DNA from: Victivallales bacterium
Lineage (GTDB): Bacteria > Verrucomicrobiota > Lentisphaeria > Oligosphaerales > Oligosphaeraceae
Reading direction: 5' to 3'
NCBI GenBank assembly: GCA_017963875.1
Contig: JAGCTA010000335.1
Coordinates: forward strand, 1 to 11,491
Length of the DNA stretch: 11,491 nucleotides
The translations under genes and the position numbers were made by a program. Each line of letters begins with the position of its first letter. The first letter of the stretch is position 1. The notes beneath the pieces were generated by a model that did not search any database, was not told the origin of the DNA, and saw only the letters and a list, made by a program, of their open reading frames with translations. Positions 1 through 7,792 of the stretch are shown piece after piece.

Positions 1-2
1 CG

Positions 3-170
3 TATTTTGATGACTGGCGTCGGTTGGTTGGGCAGATTCCTCTTTTTGAGCCTGCTCCTGGCGCTGCTGATGACATGGCGGATGTCAAGACTGACTTTGA
101 GAAGATATGGCTGGAGCAGGGCAAGAAGGTGCAGCATATCTGCTGGCGTCTGTCAGGTGTGTGGGGGTAA
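3..170 (+). CDS. C-terminal fragment of an unidentified protein, cut by the left edge
   Basis: Reading from base 3 gives 55 codons without a stop, ending at TAA (168-170). The peptide looks like a genuine soluble C-terminus: an acidic, helix-prone stretch (DDMADVKTDFEKIWLEQGKK) followed by a hydrophobic and aromatic end (HICWRLSGVWG). The start lies outside the window. A competing frame starting at base 7 runs longer, but its product mixes a leucine run with an arginine-rich tail and overlaps the intergenic region, so it looks like an out-of-frame shadow. I do not recognise the family and propose no function. It points the same way as sbcDC with a gap of 127 bases, so it may or may not share a transcript. 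Confidence 0.45.
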   Translation, partial: YFDDWRRLVGQIPLFEPAPGAADDMADVKTDFEKIWLEQGKKVQHICWRLSGVWG

Positions 171-230
171 TGAAAAAGGGAATCATATACTTTGGTTTCC
201 TAGAGTGGCTAGAGGTGGTCTGCCAAACAA

Positions 231-258
231 TTACTGTCAGGGAACTCAAGGATATAAT
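231..258 (+). promoter_or_regulatory. Possible sigma70-type promoter for sbcDC
   Basis: A perfect TATAAT lies at 253-258. A weak -35-like TTACTG lies at 231-236, 16 bases upstream. Transcription would start near 265, leaving a leader of about 30 bases before the sbcD ATG at 298. The -10 sits in the loop and right arm of a small inverted repeat (AGGGAA 239-244, TTCCCT 258-263). The -35 match is poor, so the call rests mainly on the -10 box and its position. Confidence 0.35.
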
Positions 259-281
259 TCCCTTAAATTTTGATAACATTC

Positions 282-288
282 AAGGGAA
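282..288 (+). promoter_or_regulatory. Ribosome binding site of sbcD
   Basis: AAGGGAA lies 9 bases before the ATG at 298 and supports that start. The TTCCCTT at 258-264 is its exact complement, so a longer transcript from an upstream promoter could mask it. Confidence 0.5.
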
Positions 289-297
289 CATCCGCTC

Positions 298-1440
298 ATG
301 AAGATTTTCCATCTATCTGACTTGCATTTGGGTAAGCGCATCAACGGATATTCTATGCTGGAGGACCAGAAGTACATTCTGGAGAGAATCCACTCTAAAG
401 TAGAGGCGGAGAAGCCGCAGGCAGTCATTATTGCAGGGGATGTCTATGACAAGTCCATGCCATCGGAGGAGGCGGTGGCATTGCTGGACGATTTCCTCAA
501 CAGGTTGTCTGCATTGGAAAAACGCCCCGAGGTATTCGTCATCTATGGCAATCATGATTCGGCGGAGCGCTTGTCATTCGGCAATCGTCTGATTGAAAAA
601 AGTGGCGTTCATCTTTCGCCTGTCTTCGACGGAACAGTCAAATCTGTGAAAATGACGGATGAACATGGTTGTGTGACATTCTATTTGCTACCTTTCATCA
701 AGCCATCCGATGCACGGAATGCCTATCCCGATTCTCATATCGAGAGTTATACCGATGCGGTCCACGAGGCAATCAGTCACATGGAAGTTGATGCCACACA
801 GCGGAATGTCCTGATCGCCCATCAATTTGTGACAGATGCCGTGCGCAGTGATTCAGAAGATGTGACCATCGGAGGAATGGACAATGTGAATGCCACGGTT
901 TTTGGTGGCTTTGACTATGTCGCTCTTGGTCATTTGCATCGTCCGCAGGCCGTTCCAGGGAATGAAAACATCCGCTATTGCGGAACGCCTCTGAAATACT
1001 CCATCTCAGAAAAGGATGACAAGAAAGGGATTCTTGTCGTTGAAATGGGAGCAAAAGGGAAATTGGACTACCGTACTATTCCTTTGGTGCCTCTGCACGA
1101 CATGCGTGAAATCAAAGGTACATACGATGAACTGACACTCCTAAAAAATTATGAGGGAACAAACAGAGAGGACTATATCCATGTTGTCCTGACAGACGAA
1201 AATGACGTGATGGACGCCGTCGGGCGGCTTCGTGCCATTTATCCCAATATCATGTCATTGGAATACAAAAGGAAAACAGCAATAGTAGATTCAGATCTGA
1301 TGGGGGAAAAATCTGTTGAGCAGAAAACAGACATGGAAGTTCTCGAAAAACTGTATAAGATGCAGAACGGTCAGGAAATGAATGATGAACAGCGCGAGTT
1401 TTCAGAGAAAATCTTCAAATTGATTCAGGAAGGGAAATAA
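298..1440 (+). CDS. sbcD: SbcD, Mre11-type exonuclease subunit
   Basis: This is the nuclease subunit of the SbcCD (Rad50-Mre11-like) complex, which opens DNA hairpins and trims blocked double-strand ends in the cytoplasm. The 380-residue protein has the calcineurin-like phosphoesterase motifs in the expected order. They are D8 and H10 in SDLHLG, D48 in AGDVYD, N85-H86-D87 in YGNHD, H175 in IAHQF, and H212/H214 in ALGHLH. Together these are the two-metal ligands and the catalytic histidine. The length is normal for the family. The start at 298 has an AAGGGAA ribosome site. The gene ends in TAA, and its last A is the first base of the sbcC ATG, so the two subunits are probably made by coupled translation. 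No motif is missing. Confidence 0.95.
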   Translation: MKIFHLSDLHLGKRINGYSMLEDQKYILERIHSKVEAEKPQAVIIAGDVYDKSMPSEEAVALLDDFLNRLSALEKRPEVFVIYGNHDSAERLSFGNRLIEKSGVHLSPVFDGTVKSVKMTDEHGCVTFYLLPFIKPSDARNAYPDSHIESYTDAVHEAISHMEVDATQRNVLIAHQFVTDAVRSDSEDVTIGGMDNVNATVFGGFDYVALGHLHRPQAVPGNENIRYCGTPLKYSISEKDDKKGILVVEMGAKGKLDYRTIPLVPLHDMREIKGTYDELTLLKNYEGTNREDYIHVVLTDENDVMDAVGRLRAIYPNIMSLEYKRKTAIVDSDLMGEKSVEQKTDMEVLEKLYKMQNGQEMNDEQREFSEKIFKLIQEGK

Positions 1441-4226
1441 TGAGACCTACGAAACTGACCATATCCGCGTTTGGACCGTTTGCCGACAAGCAGGAACTGG
1501 ACTTGACTGTTCTTGGAGACAAAGGTGTTTATCTGATTACAGGCGATACAGGCGCTGGAAAAACCACGCTTTTCGATGCCATCACCTATGCGCTCTTCGG
1601 GGGATCTAGTGGCGATGTGCGTCAAGTCAGTATGTTCCGTTCGGACTATGCGGACAAGGATACCCTGACCCAAGTGGTTTTGGATTTTACTCATAAGGGG
1701 AAGAAATATACCATTAGCCGTATTCCCGCAGGACAAATGCGTCGTTCAAAACGTGAGCGAAATGGCAAAAAATATGTTGAGGTTAGTAGTCCGGAAGTCA
1801 GCCTGATGTTGCCAGACGGGACTGAACTCACAAATGCAGTTGATGCCAAAATCAAGGAAATCATCGGTGTTGATCGCAATCAGTTCAATCAAATTGCAAT
1901 GATTGCCCAGGGGAAATTTCAGGAACTGCTTGTGGCGGATACCACCAAGCGTCTGGAGATATTCCGCGAAATTTTCAAAACCCAGCGGTTTGAGGCTTTC
2001 GAGACACGAGTCCAAGAGGAGAATTCCAGGATCAACAGAGAATACGAAAATATAAAAAACTCCCTTGTACAGTATGTCGCTGGCATTCGCTGTTCAGAAA
2101 AGAGTCCGCTTTACCCTAAACTGGAGTTAAGCATACAAGGCAAGACTCCTTGGGAGGAGGTTTTTGTTCTGCTTGATAATATTATCTCCGAAGAAAAGGA
2201 ACGGGAAAAATCTATGGGAGAACTTGTTGACGCGAAGGACAAGGAAATCAATCAATTGACGGCACGCATAGCCACGGCGAAGAACCAGGCGAAGGCACGT
2301 GATGCCATAGCAACGACAGAAGAACGCATCAAGGATTTGGAACCGCGTGAAGAGGCGATGAGCAAAACCGCAGAGCAGGTCAGGAGTGTCAACAACGTTC
2401 AGATAACAGAAAAGCAGCAGCAAATCGGCATGATTGAGCAGACGCTGCACTCATACGACCAGTTGGCGACATTGAAAACTCAGGCTGTTGCCTCTCAGAC
2501 GGCAGTTGATACGCTTATAATGAAGATAGCAACTGCTGAAACGGCATTGCAGGATTCCCAGAATGGACTTCAAGCCTTGAAAATAGAATTTCAGGCTCTG
2601 ACGGATTCCTCAACCATCATTGAACGAATGAAGGGCGAACTGAAGGCCTTGGATGAACGTCAAAAGGCTTTAAGAAAACTTGATACTGACCAGGCAGAAT
2701 TCAATAATCTTGTCATGAAATTGGAGGAAGCGCAGAAAAAGTATAAAGAAGAGCAGGGCAAGGCGACGAAAGCCCTTGAAAAGGCACAGACTTTACGCAC
2801 GCTCTTTAACAACGAGCAGGCAGGGCTGATGGCGGAGGCACTGGCGGAAGGGGCTCCTTGCCCTGTCTGTGGTTCAATGGAACATCCGCATAAGGCGGTG
2901 AAATCAGAAAACGCTCCAACTGAGGAAGCGGTCAAGAAGGCTGAGAAAGCCGCGAGTGATGCTCAAAAGATTGCCAATGAAAGAAGTATTGAGGCCAGCA
3001 AGTTCAAAGGGCAGGTCGAGATCGCTTTGAATGCGTTGTTGGAGTATGCGGAGACACTGCTACAAGTCAAGGATTTGGAGCGTCTGACCGCTCAATTGCA
3101 GATTGAAGAAAAGAATACCGAGGAGAAATTTAGGGAGAAGAAATCCGAACTTCAAAAGGAACAAAAACGTCAGGAGCGCTGGAAGGAACTGCAAACGTTG
3201 ATTCCAGAGAAAGAGCAAACACTTCAGACTGATACAACGGCTTTGACAGAACAGAAACGAAAACTGACGGCCAGCCAGACGCAGTTGGAAGGACAAAAGG
3301 AGCAGATTGCTGAACTAGCCAAAAAACTTCCCTTCGCTGATAAGAAAACTGCCCAAAAGTCACAAGAGGCTTTGAATAATGAAATCACTGTTTTGCAAAA
3401 TGCAATCACGTCCGCAGAAGTGAATTTGCAGAACTGCAAGGAAGAACTTACGAAGAAACGTGGAGAACTTGCGCAGTCCAAGGAGTTGCTGAAAGATGCT
3501 GAGATGCTTGATATCAAGACGGAAGAAGATAATCTGATAAAAATGGAAGAAGATAAGAAGGCTTTGACGGACTCGCGGCAGGCAATCATATCCATGCTGG
3601 ATAGTAATTTAATAACTAAAGAACATTTCTCCAAGAAGTTGAAGGAAAGTTCCGAGGTTCTTGAACGAGGCAGTTGGATGGATATTCTCTCAAGGACGGT
3701 AAATGGCCAGTTGAGAGGGAAACCGCATTTACAGTTGGAAACCTTTTATTTGATGGGAGTCTTCGATAGAATCATCATTCGAGCGAATTCCCATCTAATG
3801 AAAATGTCCAACGGAAAGTATGATTTGAAGCGGCAGGATGTTTTAAATTCAAGTAGAGCCCAAGTTGGGCTTGACTTGAATGTCATCGACCATTACTGCG
3901 GTCTGGAGCGTAGCGTCAAGTCGCATTCAGGCGGTGAGACCTTTATCGCGGCATTGTCGCTCGCACTTGGCTTTTCCGAAGAGATTCAAGCCACAGCAGG
4001 TGGTATTGTCCTAGATACAATGTATGTGGATGAGGGGTTTGGCACTCTAGATGAAGAATCACTTCAGCAGGCATTGAAGGCTCTGAATGGTCTGACAGAA
4101 GGGAACCGCCTTATCGGTGTTATTTCACATGTCGAAGAACTGCGGAATAAACTTGAGAAACAGGTCGTTGTCACCAAGGCAGGCAAGAGCAGCAAACGAG
4201 GCAGTTCTGTTGATATTCGAGTATAG
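1440..4226 (+). CDS. sbcC: SbcC, Rad50-type SMC-like ATPase subunit
   Basis: This is the ATPase partner of SbcD. It binds and bridges DNA ends and controls the nuclease through ATP. The 928-residue protein has Walker A GDTGAGKTT at 35-43 and a Q-loop region near 149-158 (FNQIAMIAQG). A long charged coiled coil spans roughly 190-800. Its centre carries a zinc hook with Cys474 and Cys477 (PCPVCG), followed by the usual HPH. The C-terminal half-ATPase has the signature SGGE at 830-833, Walker B ending in D864-E865 (MYVDEGFGTLD) and a D-loop at 869-871. The C-terminus ends shortly after ISHVEEL, as in other SbcC proteins. The start overlaps the sbcD stop (TAATG), with AGGAAGGG just upstream. No frameshift or lost motif is seen. 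Confidence 0.95.
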   Translation: MRPTKLTISAFGPFADKQELDLTVLGDKGVYLITGDTGAGKTTLFDAITYALFGGSSGDVRQVSMFRSDYADKDTLTQVVLDFTHKGKKYTISRIPAGQMRRSKRERNGKKYVEVSSPEVSLMLPDGTELTNAVDAKIKEIIGVDRNQFNQIAMIAQGKFQELLVADTTKRLEIFREIFKTQRFEAFETRVQEENSRINREYENIKNSLVQYVAGIRCSEKSPLYPKLELSIQGKTPWEEVFVLLDNIISEEKEREKSMGELVDAKDKEINQLTARIATAKNQAKARDAIATTEERIKDLEPREEAMSKTAEQVRSVNNVQITEKQQQIGMIEQTLHSYDQLATLKTQAVASQTAVDTLIMKIATAETALQDSQNGLQALKIEFQALTDSSTIIERMKGELKALDERQKALRKLDTDQAEFNNLVMKLEEAQKKYKEEQGKATKALEKAQTLRTLFNNEQAGLMAEALAEGAPCPVCGSMEHPHKAVKSENAPTEEAVKKAEKAASDAQKIANERSIEASKFKGQVEIALNALLEYAETLLQVKDLERLTAQLQIEEKNTEEKFREKKSELQKEQKRQERWKELQTLIPEKEQTLQTDTTALTEQKRKLTASQTQLEGQKEQIAELAKKLPFADKKTAQKSQEALNNEITVLQNAITSAEVNLQNCKEELTKKRGELAQSKELLKDAEMLDIKTEEDNLIKMEEDKKALTDSRQAIISMLDSNLITKEHFSKKLKESSEVLERGSWMDILSRTVNGQLRGKPHLQLETFYLMGVFDRIIIRANSHLMKMSNGKYDLKRQDVLNSSRAQVGLDLNVIDHYCGLERSVKSHSGGETFIAALSLALGFSEEIQATAGGIVLDTMYVDEGFGTLDEESLQQALKALNGLTEGNRLIGVISHVEELRNKLEKQVVVTKAGKSSKRGSSVDIRV

Positions 4227-4278
4227 ACTCACATAGGGAAATGAACTTTGATGTTAGGAGAACAAAATCCCATAGACA
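4227..4278. other. Gap between convergent genes, no clear terminator
   Basis: These 52 bases separate the ends of sbcC and the glycyl radical enzyme gene. A weak inverted repeat (TGATGT 4249-4254, ACATCA 4276-4281) has a 21-base loop and no T-run on either strand. I see no convincing intrinsic terminator, so transcription may run into the opposing gene or stop by Rho. Confidence 0.4.
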
Positions 4279-6288
4279 TCATATTCCATTTGAGAAACGT
4301 TTGATAAGGTCCAACTGTTTTCTTGCGTCGAGTTGCACGAATCGGACGCTGAATCCGCCGATGCGCACCGTCAGGTCAGGATACTGTTCAGGATGAGTCA
4401 TCGCGTCTTTTAGGGTTTCGGGATCGGCACCGTTGACTTGAAGTTGCAGTCCGCCGCCTTCCAGATAGGTCCTGAAAAGTTTCGTGTAGGCGTAAATCCC
4501 ATCGGATGTGTCCCACTCCGCAGGATTGATCCAGAGGTCCAATGGTTGTCCGCCTGAAAAGCGGCTCTGGTCCCATGAGAGAGTGGAGAGAATCCGCTGA
4601 GTATGAGTGGCTTGGACTTCGACTCCCGTCCCCGCGTTTTTGGCAAGCGGCGCATGGGCGTGCCTGCCGTCTGCGGTCGCCTCGATTCTCTGTCCGTATG
4701 AAACGTGATGATCCAGGGTATGAAGCGACGGTGCGCAGAAGAATCCATTACTGGAAAAATGTTCGGCGATATCTGCGACATCTGCCGAAAGTCTGCGCAT
4801 CAGAGCATCCGCTTTCTCATCGTTCTGCCCGTATTTCGGAAGAGCGTGAATCTCTGCGAGCAGTTCTTCAGCCCCCGTAAAATCATTCTTCAACGCAGTG
4901 AGAATCTTCTCAAGCGTATATTTCTTCTGCGTGAAAACAAGTTGGTCCAATGTATAGAGGGAGTCCGCCAGATTGGCAAGTCCCATCGTCTCAACAATCA
5001 TGGTGCGGTATCGGATTCCTCCGTCGCGCATCTCCTTTTTACGGGCAAGGCAGTTATCATGGAAAGGAACAGCAAAGGCGTTCTGCAACTGCTTCATGCA
5101 GACAGCGCATTTTGCCGACTCGGCAGGGATGAAAACATCAAAGAAATAACGAATATAGCGCAAAACCTGCTGATACAACGTCTCAAAACAGTCGTAATCG
5201 GCCAGTTTCATTGGAGGAACGCCGCATGGGACAGGCGGAGGCATCAGAAAGAAACTGCCATGATTGAGGGCAAGTTCGAGTGCCGTCGTCATTTGCAGAA
5301 CAGCCCCCCACATGTCCTGCCACTCTCGACCTGGAATCATCAACCCCATGCAGGAAGAGGCCGCCCAGTTTTCAATCTCGTATTCAGGCAATCCCCTGCG
5401 TTTCAATGCTTTCCGACAGGACTCCTCGCCGTAGAACGTCGGTTGGCCGCATGTCAGAAGTTCTTTGCGCAAAAGCAGGGCGAAATCTTCATTTGGCAGA
5501 TTGCGGCTTACGCGGACAGCCAGGAGCGGTGCAGGCAGATGCACTTCGGCAACGGCATCGATGATGGCGCGCGAGACCTCGTTGAAGCCGTCAGGGCCGC
5601 CGATATCCAGCGCGCAAGCATCGTCCTTGAATGGCACCTGGTTGAAAAAATGGAAGAAGGACACAAACTTGTTCTTCATTTCGGAACGGCTCAGCCCTTT
5701 TGCAAAAGGCAGGAGATACTGGTCCATCCGTCCCCATGAATAAGACCATGGAACATGTTCAGAGAGCACAATTGCTTCATAGACGAGCCATACGCTGTTC
5801 AATGCCTCGTCAAAACACCGCGCGGGTTCCCATGGGACACGGCAATGGTAGGATTCAGCAAACTGCTTTACAGCAAGCAGCGTATCGCCGACCGTCCTGT
5901 CGAATTCATGTGAAAGGTCCAGTTGCTCATAAAAGGACTTGAGTCCGTTTTGCAGAACATGGTCGTATGAAATAGTAATATGGCCCTGTCCGCCGTTGTC
6001 AACGGAAAAACCAAGTTCCCTGAATTTGCTGATGGTAGGAGGTTCGGAGCCGAATATGAACGGGGAGGATTGCGCCGCGCGAATCCGCTCTTCCCATGCT
6101 TTTCGCTCCAACAGGGGCAAATGCTCCAGTCCGAACGTTCCTGGATACTCGCCGACACACCGTGGCAGTCCTTCAAGGAGATATGTAAAGACGTCTGCGC
6201 CTTTACGCAACGGTGAGGCAGAATCCGAAAACTGCCTGACGCCCTCTGCCAGCAACGTACGAAGGATATTGCGAGACTGTTCAAACAT
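4279..6288 (-). CDS. Glycyl radical enzyme, PFL-like, with an atypical active site
   Basis: The product is 669 residues, shorter than PFL (about 760) and the dehydratase-type enzymes (about 800). Near the C-terminus, 24 residues from the end, is the radical loop VRIGGFSVRF (641-650). It matches the family consensus RVxGY with Phe for Tyr, making G645 the expected radical site. Upstream is the active-site loop NWAASSCMGLMIPGR (307-321) with thiyl Cys C313. By eye it aligns with the PFL loop DYAIACCVSPMIVGK, but the first PFL Cys is Ser312, and the +2 residue that is Glu in GCxE-type enzymes is Gly315. Other family blocks are DGGIRYR (422-428), LADSLYTLDQLVF (440-452) and TADGRHAHAPLA (538-549). 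The ATG at 6288 is preferred because the same frame extended to 6432 overlaps the upstream gene by 100 bases. From 6288 the gap is 44 bases, with a modest AGGA upstream. The substrate is unknown. Such enzymes need a radical-SAM activase and anoxic conditions, and no activase lies in this window. Confidence 0.85.
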   Translation of the reverse strand: MFEQSRNILRTLLAEGVRQFSDSASPLRKGADVFTYLLEGLPRCVGEYPGTFGLEHLPLLERKAWEERIRAAQSSPFIFGSEPPTISKFRELGFSVDNGGQGHITISYDHVLQNGLKSFYEQLDLSHEFDRTVGDTLLAVKQFAESYHCRVPWEPARCFDEALNSVWLVYEAIVLSEHVPWSYSWGRMDQYLLPFAKGLSRSEMKNKFVSFFHFFNQVPFKDDACALDIGGPDGFNEVSRAIIDAVAEVHLPAPLLAVRVSRNLPNEDFALLLRKELLTCGQPTFYGEESCRKALKRRGLPEYEIENWAASSCMGLMIPGREWQDMWGAVLQMTTALELALNHGSFFLMPPPVPCGVPPMKLADYDCFETLYQQVLRYIRYFFDVFIPAESAKCAVCMKQLQNAFAVPFHDNCLARKKEMRDGGIRYRTMIVETMGLANLADSLYTLDQLVFTQKKYTLEKILTALKNDFTGAEELLAEIHALPKYGQNDEKADALMRRLSADVADIAEHFSSNGFFCAPSLHTLDHHVSYGQRIEATADGRHAHAPLAKNAGTGVEVQATHTQRILSTLSWDQSRFSGGQPLDLWINPAEWDTSDGIYAYTKLFRTYLEGGGLQLQVNGADPETLKDAMTHPEQYPDLTVRIGGFSVRFVQLDARKQLDLIKRFSNGI

Positions 6289-6332
6289 AAATGGTGGTTT
6301 CCTGATGCTTGGGAATGTTCTCTGGCTTGGAA

Positions 6333-7643
6333 TTATCCTCTTGGAATTCGGTCGTTTTCTTTGAAAAGGCGTGGTTCCACAATCACGATATCGGGCACTG
6401 TAAAGCGAACAACGCCGTATTCGTCCGTCCATGGGGCCGCACGTGAGGAAATGATAAGGGATATGGCGTCTTTGATATCTAGTTCAAACCATTTCAATGC
6501 AAATCCCGCTTGGATTGTCTCTCGCAGAATGACGTTTCCATGATAGATGATATCCTCTGAAAAGACCAGATTCTCCTTATCATCGGTCTCGACAGTGAAA
6601 TCCAGCAATGTATGCTCGTCCTGTCCTCGCAGGACACGGGATGGCAAAGCCAGCCCGAAACGAAACCTTGAATAGGCGCCGTTCAAAAAAAACTTGACAG
6701 CGCCATGGCCGTACATTGAGAAGCCGTCGGTGAAGGTGTGTTCCCCCTCTGGCGTAAAGACTGTCATGGGGACTTTCTGGTCTAGGTCATCCGTCACATT
6801 GCCAATGAAAAGAGTCTCATTGCGGTTCAGATGCGCACCATAATATGGCAGCATCGTAAGAGGCAAACCGTCCAGGCACTTGGATTCCGTTTCGTCGAAG
6901 CGGTCAAAGGCGATGCAGAAGGCTGTATGCCATGCTGAAACCGTGGCTTGTGCGGCTAGTTGCGACTGGCCCATCAATATCTCCTGCTGTCTGCTCTTCG
7001 GCTCGCCGCGATAGACAGATTGAATCACTGGCTCAATAAACTGGTAGCCCCTGTTCAGTCCCTTGAACATTTCGCTGAAGATTCGATTGGCCGCCTCAGG
7101 TATGGTCTGCCCCAGTAGCATCGGCCTAGGCGGTGAAAAGGCACCCCCTGCAGAATCGAATCCCGAATGCAGTTTGATGTTCCGATTTGGATTCGGGTCA
7201 GGAAACAGTGCGTGAAAAAGCGAGTTGCTGAAGGCATGTCCTGGCGTAAAAGGCTCTTGGACAAAATGCCCCAGGGCACCCGCCCAACAGATGGCCTCGT
7301 CCCAGTTTCCTGCACGCAGTTCACGAATCAGGTGGGTCATCAGATTGGCTATGAGTGCTGTGTTTGCCGCGAAGGAGAAGGAGCCGTCGTTGCCTTTCAA
7401 CGGTGTATGAGGCACCCACCTTCCATCTGGCATTCGCGCGTATCTCTCAAACTCTTTCTGGTAAATCCAGTCCAAAATCTGACAATACGCTCCAAGTTTT
7501 TCCCTTACCGTCCTGATGGTAGGCATATAGGCCCTACCGATTGCCTCTGGGGACATGGACGTGGACGCAAGTTTTTCGATTTCCCAGTCTGGCAGACCTT
7601 CTGCCGCGCGAAGCCCAAGCAAAGCATGTCCTTGCCATTCCAT
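6333..7643 (-). CDS. S1/P1-nuclease or zinc-phospholipase-C fold protein with an NPCBM-like C-terminal domain
   Basis: The product is 436 residues. Its N-terminal half shows the metal-ligand order of the S1/P1 nuclease and zinc phospholipase C superfamily. This comprises W3-H6 (WQGH), a candidate Asp at D58, H79 (VPHTP), H126-x3-E130-x5-H136 (HFVQEPFTPGH) and H159-x3-D163 (LHSGFD). The family motif is normally H-x3-D-x5-H, so Glu130 replaces Asp. Residues about 305-425 (GFSMYGHGAVKFFLNGAYSRF onward, ending FTVPDIVIVEP) resemble the NPCBM carbohydrate-binding beta-sandwich. There is no signal peptide, and an in-frame TAA two codons before the ATG excludes an upstream start, so the protein looks cytosolic. 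That is odd for this fold, whose N-terminal Trp is usually exposed by signal-peptide cleavage. The substrate could be nucleic acid, phospholipid or another phosphoester. It lies 44 bases before the glycyl radical enzyme gene. Confidence 0.7.
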   Translation of the reverse strand: MEWQGHALLGLRAAEGLPDWEIEKLASTSMSPEAIGRAYMPTIRTVREKLGAYCQILDWIYQKEFERYARMPDGRWVPHTPLKGNDGSFSFAANTALIANLMTHLIRELRAGNWDEAICWAGALGHFVQEPFTPGHAFSNSLFHALFPDPNPNRNIKLHSGFDSAGGAFSPPRPMLLGQTIPEAANRIFSEMFKGLNRGYQFIEPVIQSVYRGEPKSRQQEILMGQSQLAAQATVSAWHTAFCIAFDRFDETESKCLDGLPLTMLPYYGAHLNRNETLFIGNVTDDLDQKVPMTVFTPEGEHTFTDGFSMYGHGAVKFFLNGAYSRFRFGLALPSRVLRGQDEHTLLDFTVETDDKENLVFSEDIIYHGNVILRETIQAGFALKWFELDIKDAISLIISSRAAPWTDEYGVVRFTVPDIVIVEPRLFKENDRIPRG

Positions 7644-7669
7644 TAGTTAACTCCTTTAGTTAACTCCTT
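7644..7669 (-). repeat. Tandem 13-base duplication carrying two Shine-Dalgarno sequences
   Basis: On the + strand TAGTTAACTCCTT occurs twice in a row (7644-7656 and 7657-7669). On the coding strand each copy carries AAGGAG followed by TTAACTA. The downstream copy puts GGAG 7 bases from the ATG at 7643, which is ideal spacing. The upstream copy is 13 bases further away. The TAA inside each unit is an in-frame stop before the start codon, which fixes the gene start at 7643. Confidence 0.85.
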
Positions 7670-7792
7670 TCAAAAAGTGGTTAAGACAAAACGTCACTAA
7701 TATAACGCGATCGACTATGCCGATAATCCGTCAAAGCCGTCTCGCGCGTAGATAACAGTTTGAACTGCATCTAATGCATGGGACGTGCCTTG
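7670..7792. promoter_or_regulatory. Intergenic region with palindromes and a possible weak promoter
   Basis: This is the rest of the 149-base gap between the DUF4838 gene and the S1/P1-like gene. It holds a small perfect palindrome CAGTT-TG-AACTG (7756-7767), directly followed by TGCAT-CTA-ATGCA (7766-7778). On the minus strand a -10-like TATATT sits in CGTTATATTAG about 50 bases before the start codon, but no good -35 is found at 16-18 bases. There is no T-run after the palindromes, so they do not look like a terminator. The gap is long for this cluster, so independent control of the last two genes is possible. Confidence 0.3.

Noticed and set aside
7..273. Frame with a leucine-rich stretch at the left edge
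   Set aside because: It overlaps the more protein-like frame ending at 170, runs through the intergenic region, and its composition (leucine run, then arginine-rich) looks like a shifted reading.
4705..5739. 344-codon open frame on the + strand
   Set aside because: It is antisense to the glycyl radical enzyme, whose frame has all the family motifs, and its own product shows no domain or consistent composition.
6289..6432. Longer N-terminus for the glycyl radical enzyme
   Set aside because: It would overlap the upstream gene by 100 bases and adds an arginine-rich stretch unlike the family; the ATG at 6288 fits the gap and has an AGGA upstream.
7167..7646. 159-codon open frame on the + strand
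   Set aside because: It is antisense to the S1/P1-like gene, has no recognisable domain, and its product has shadow-type composition.
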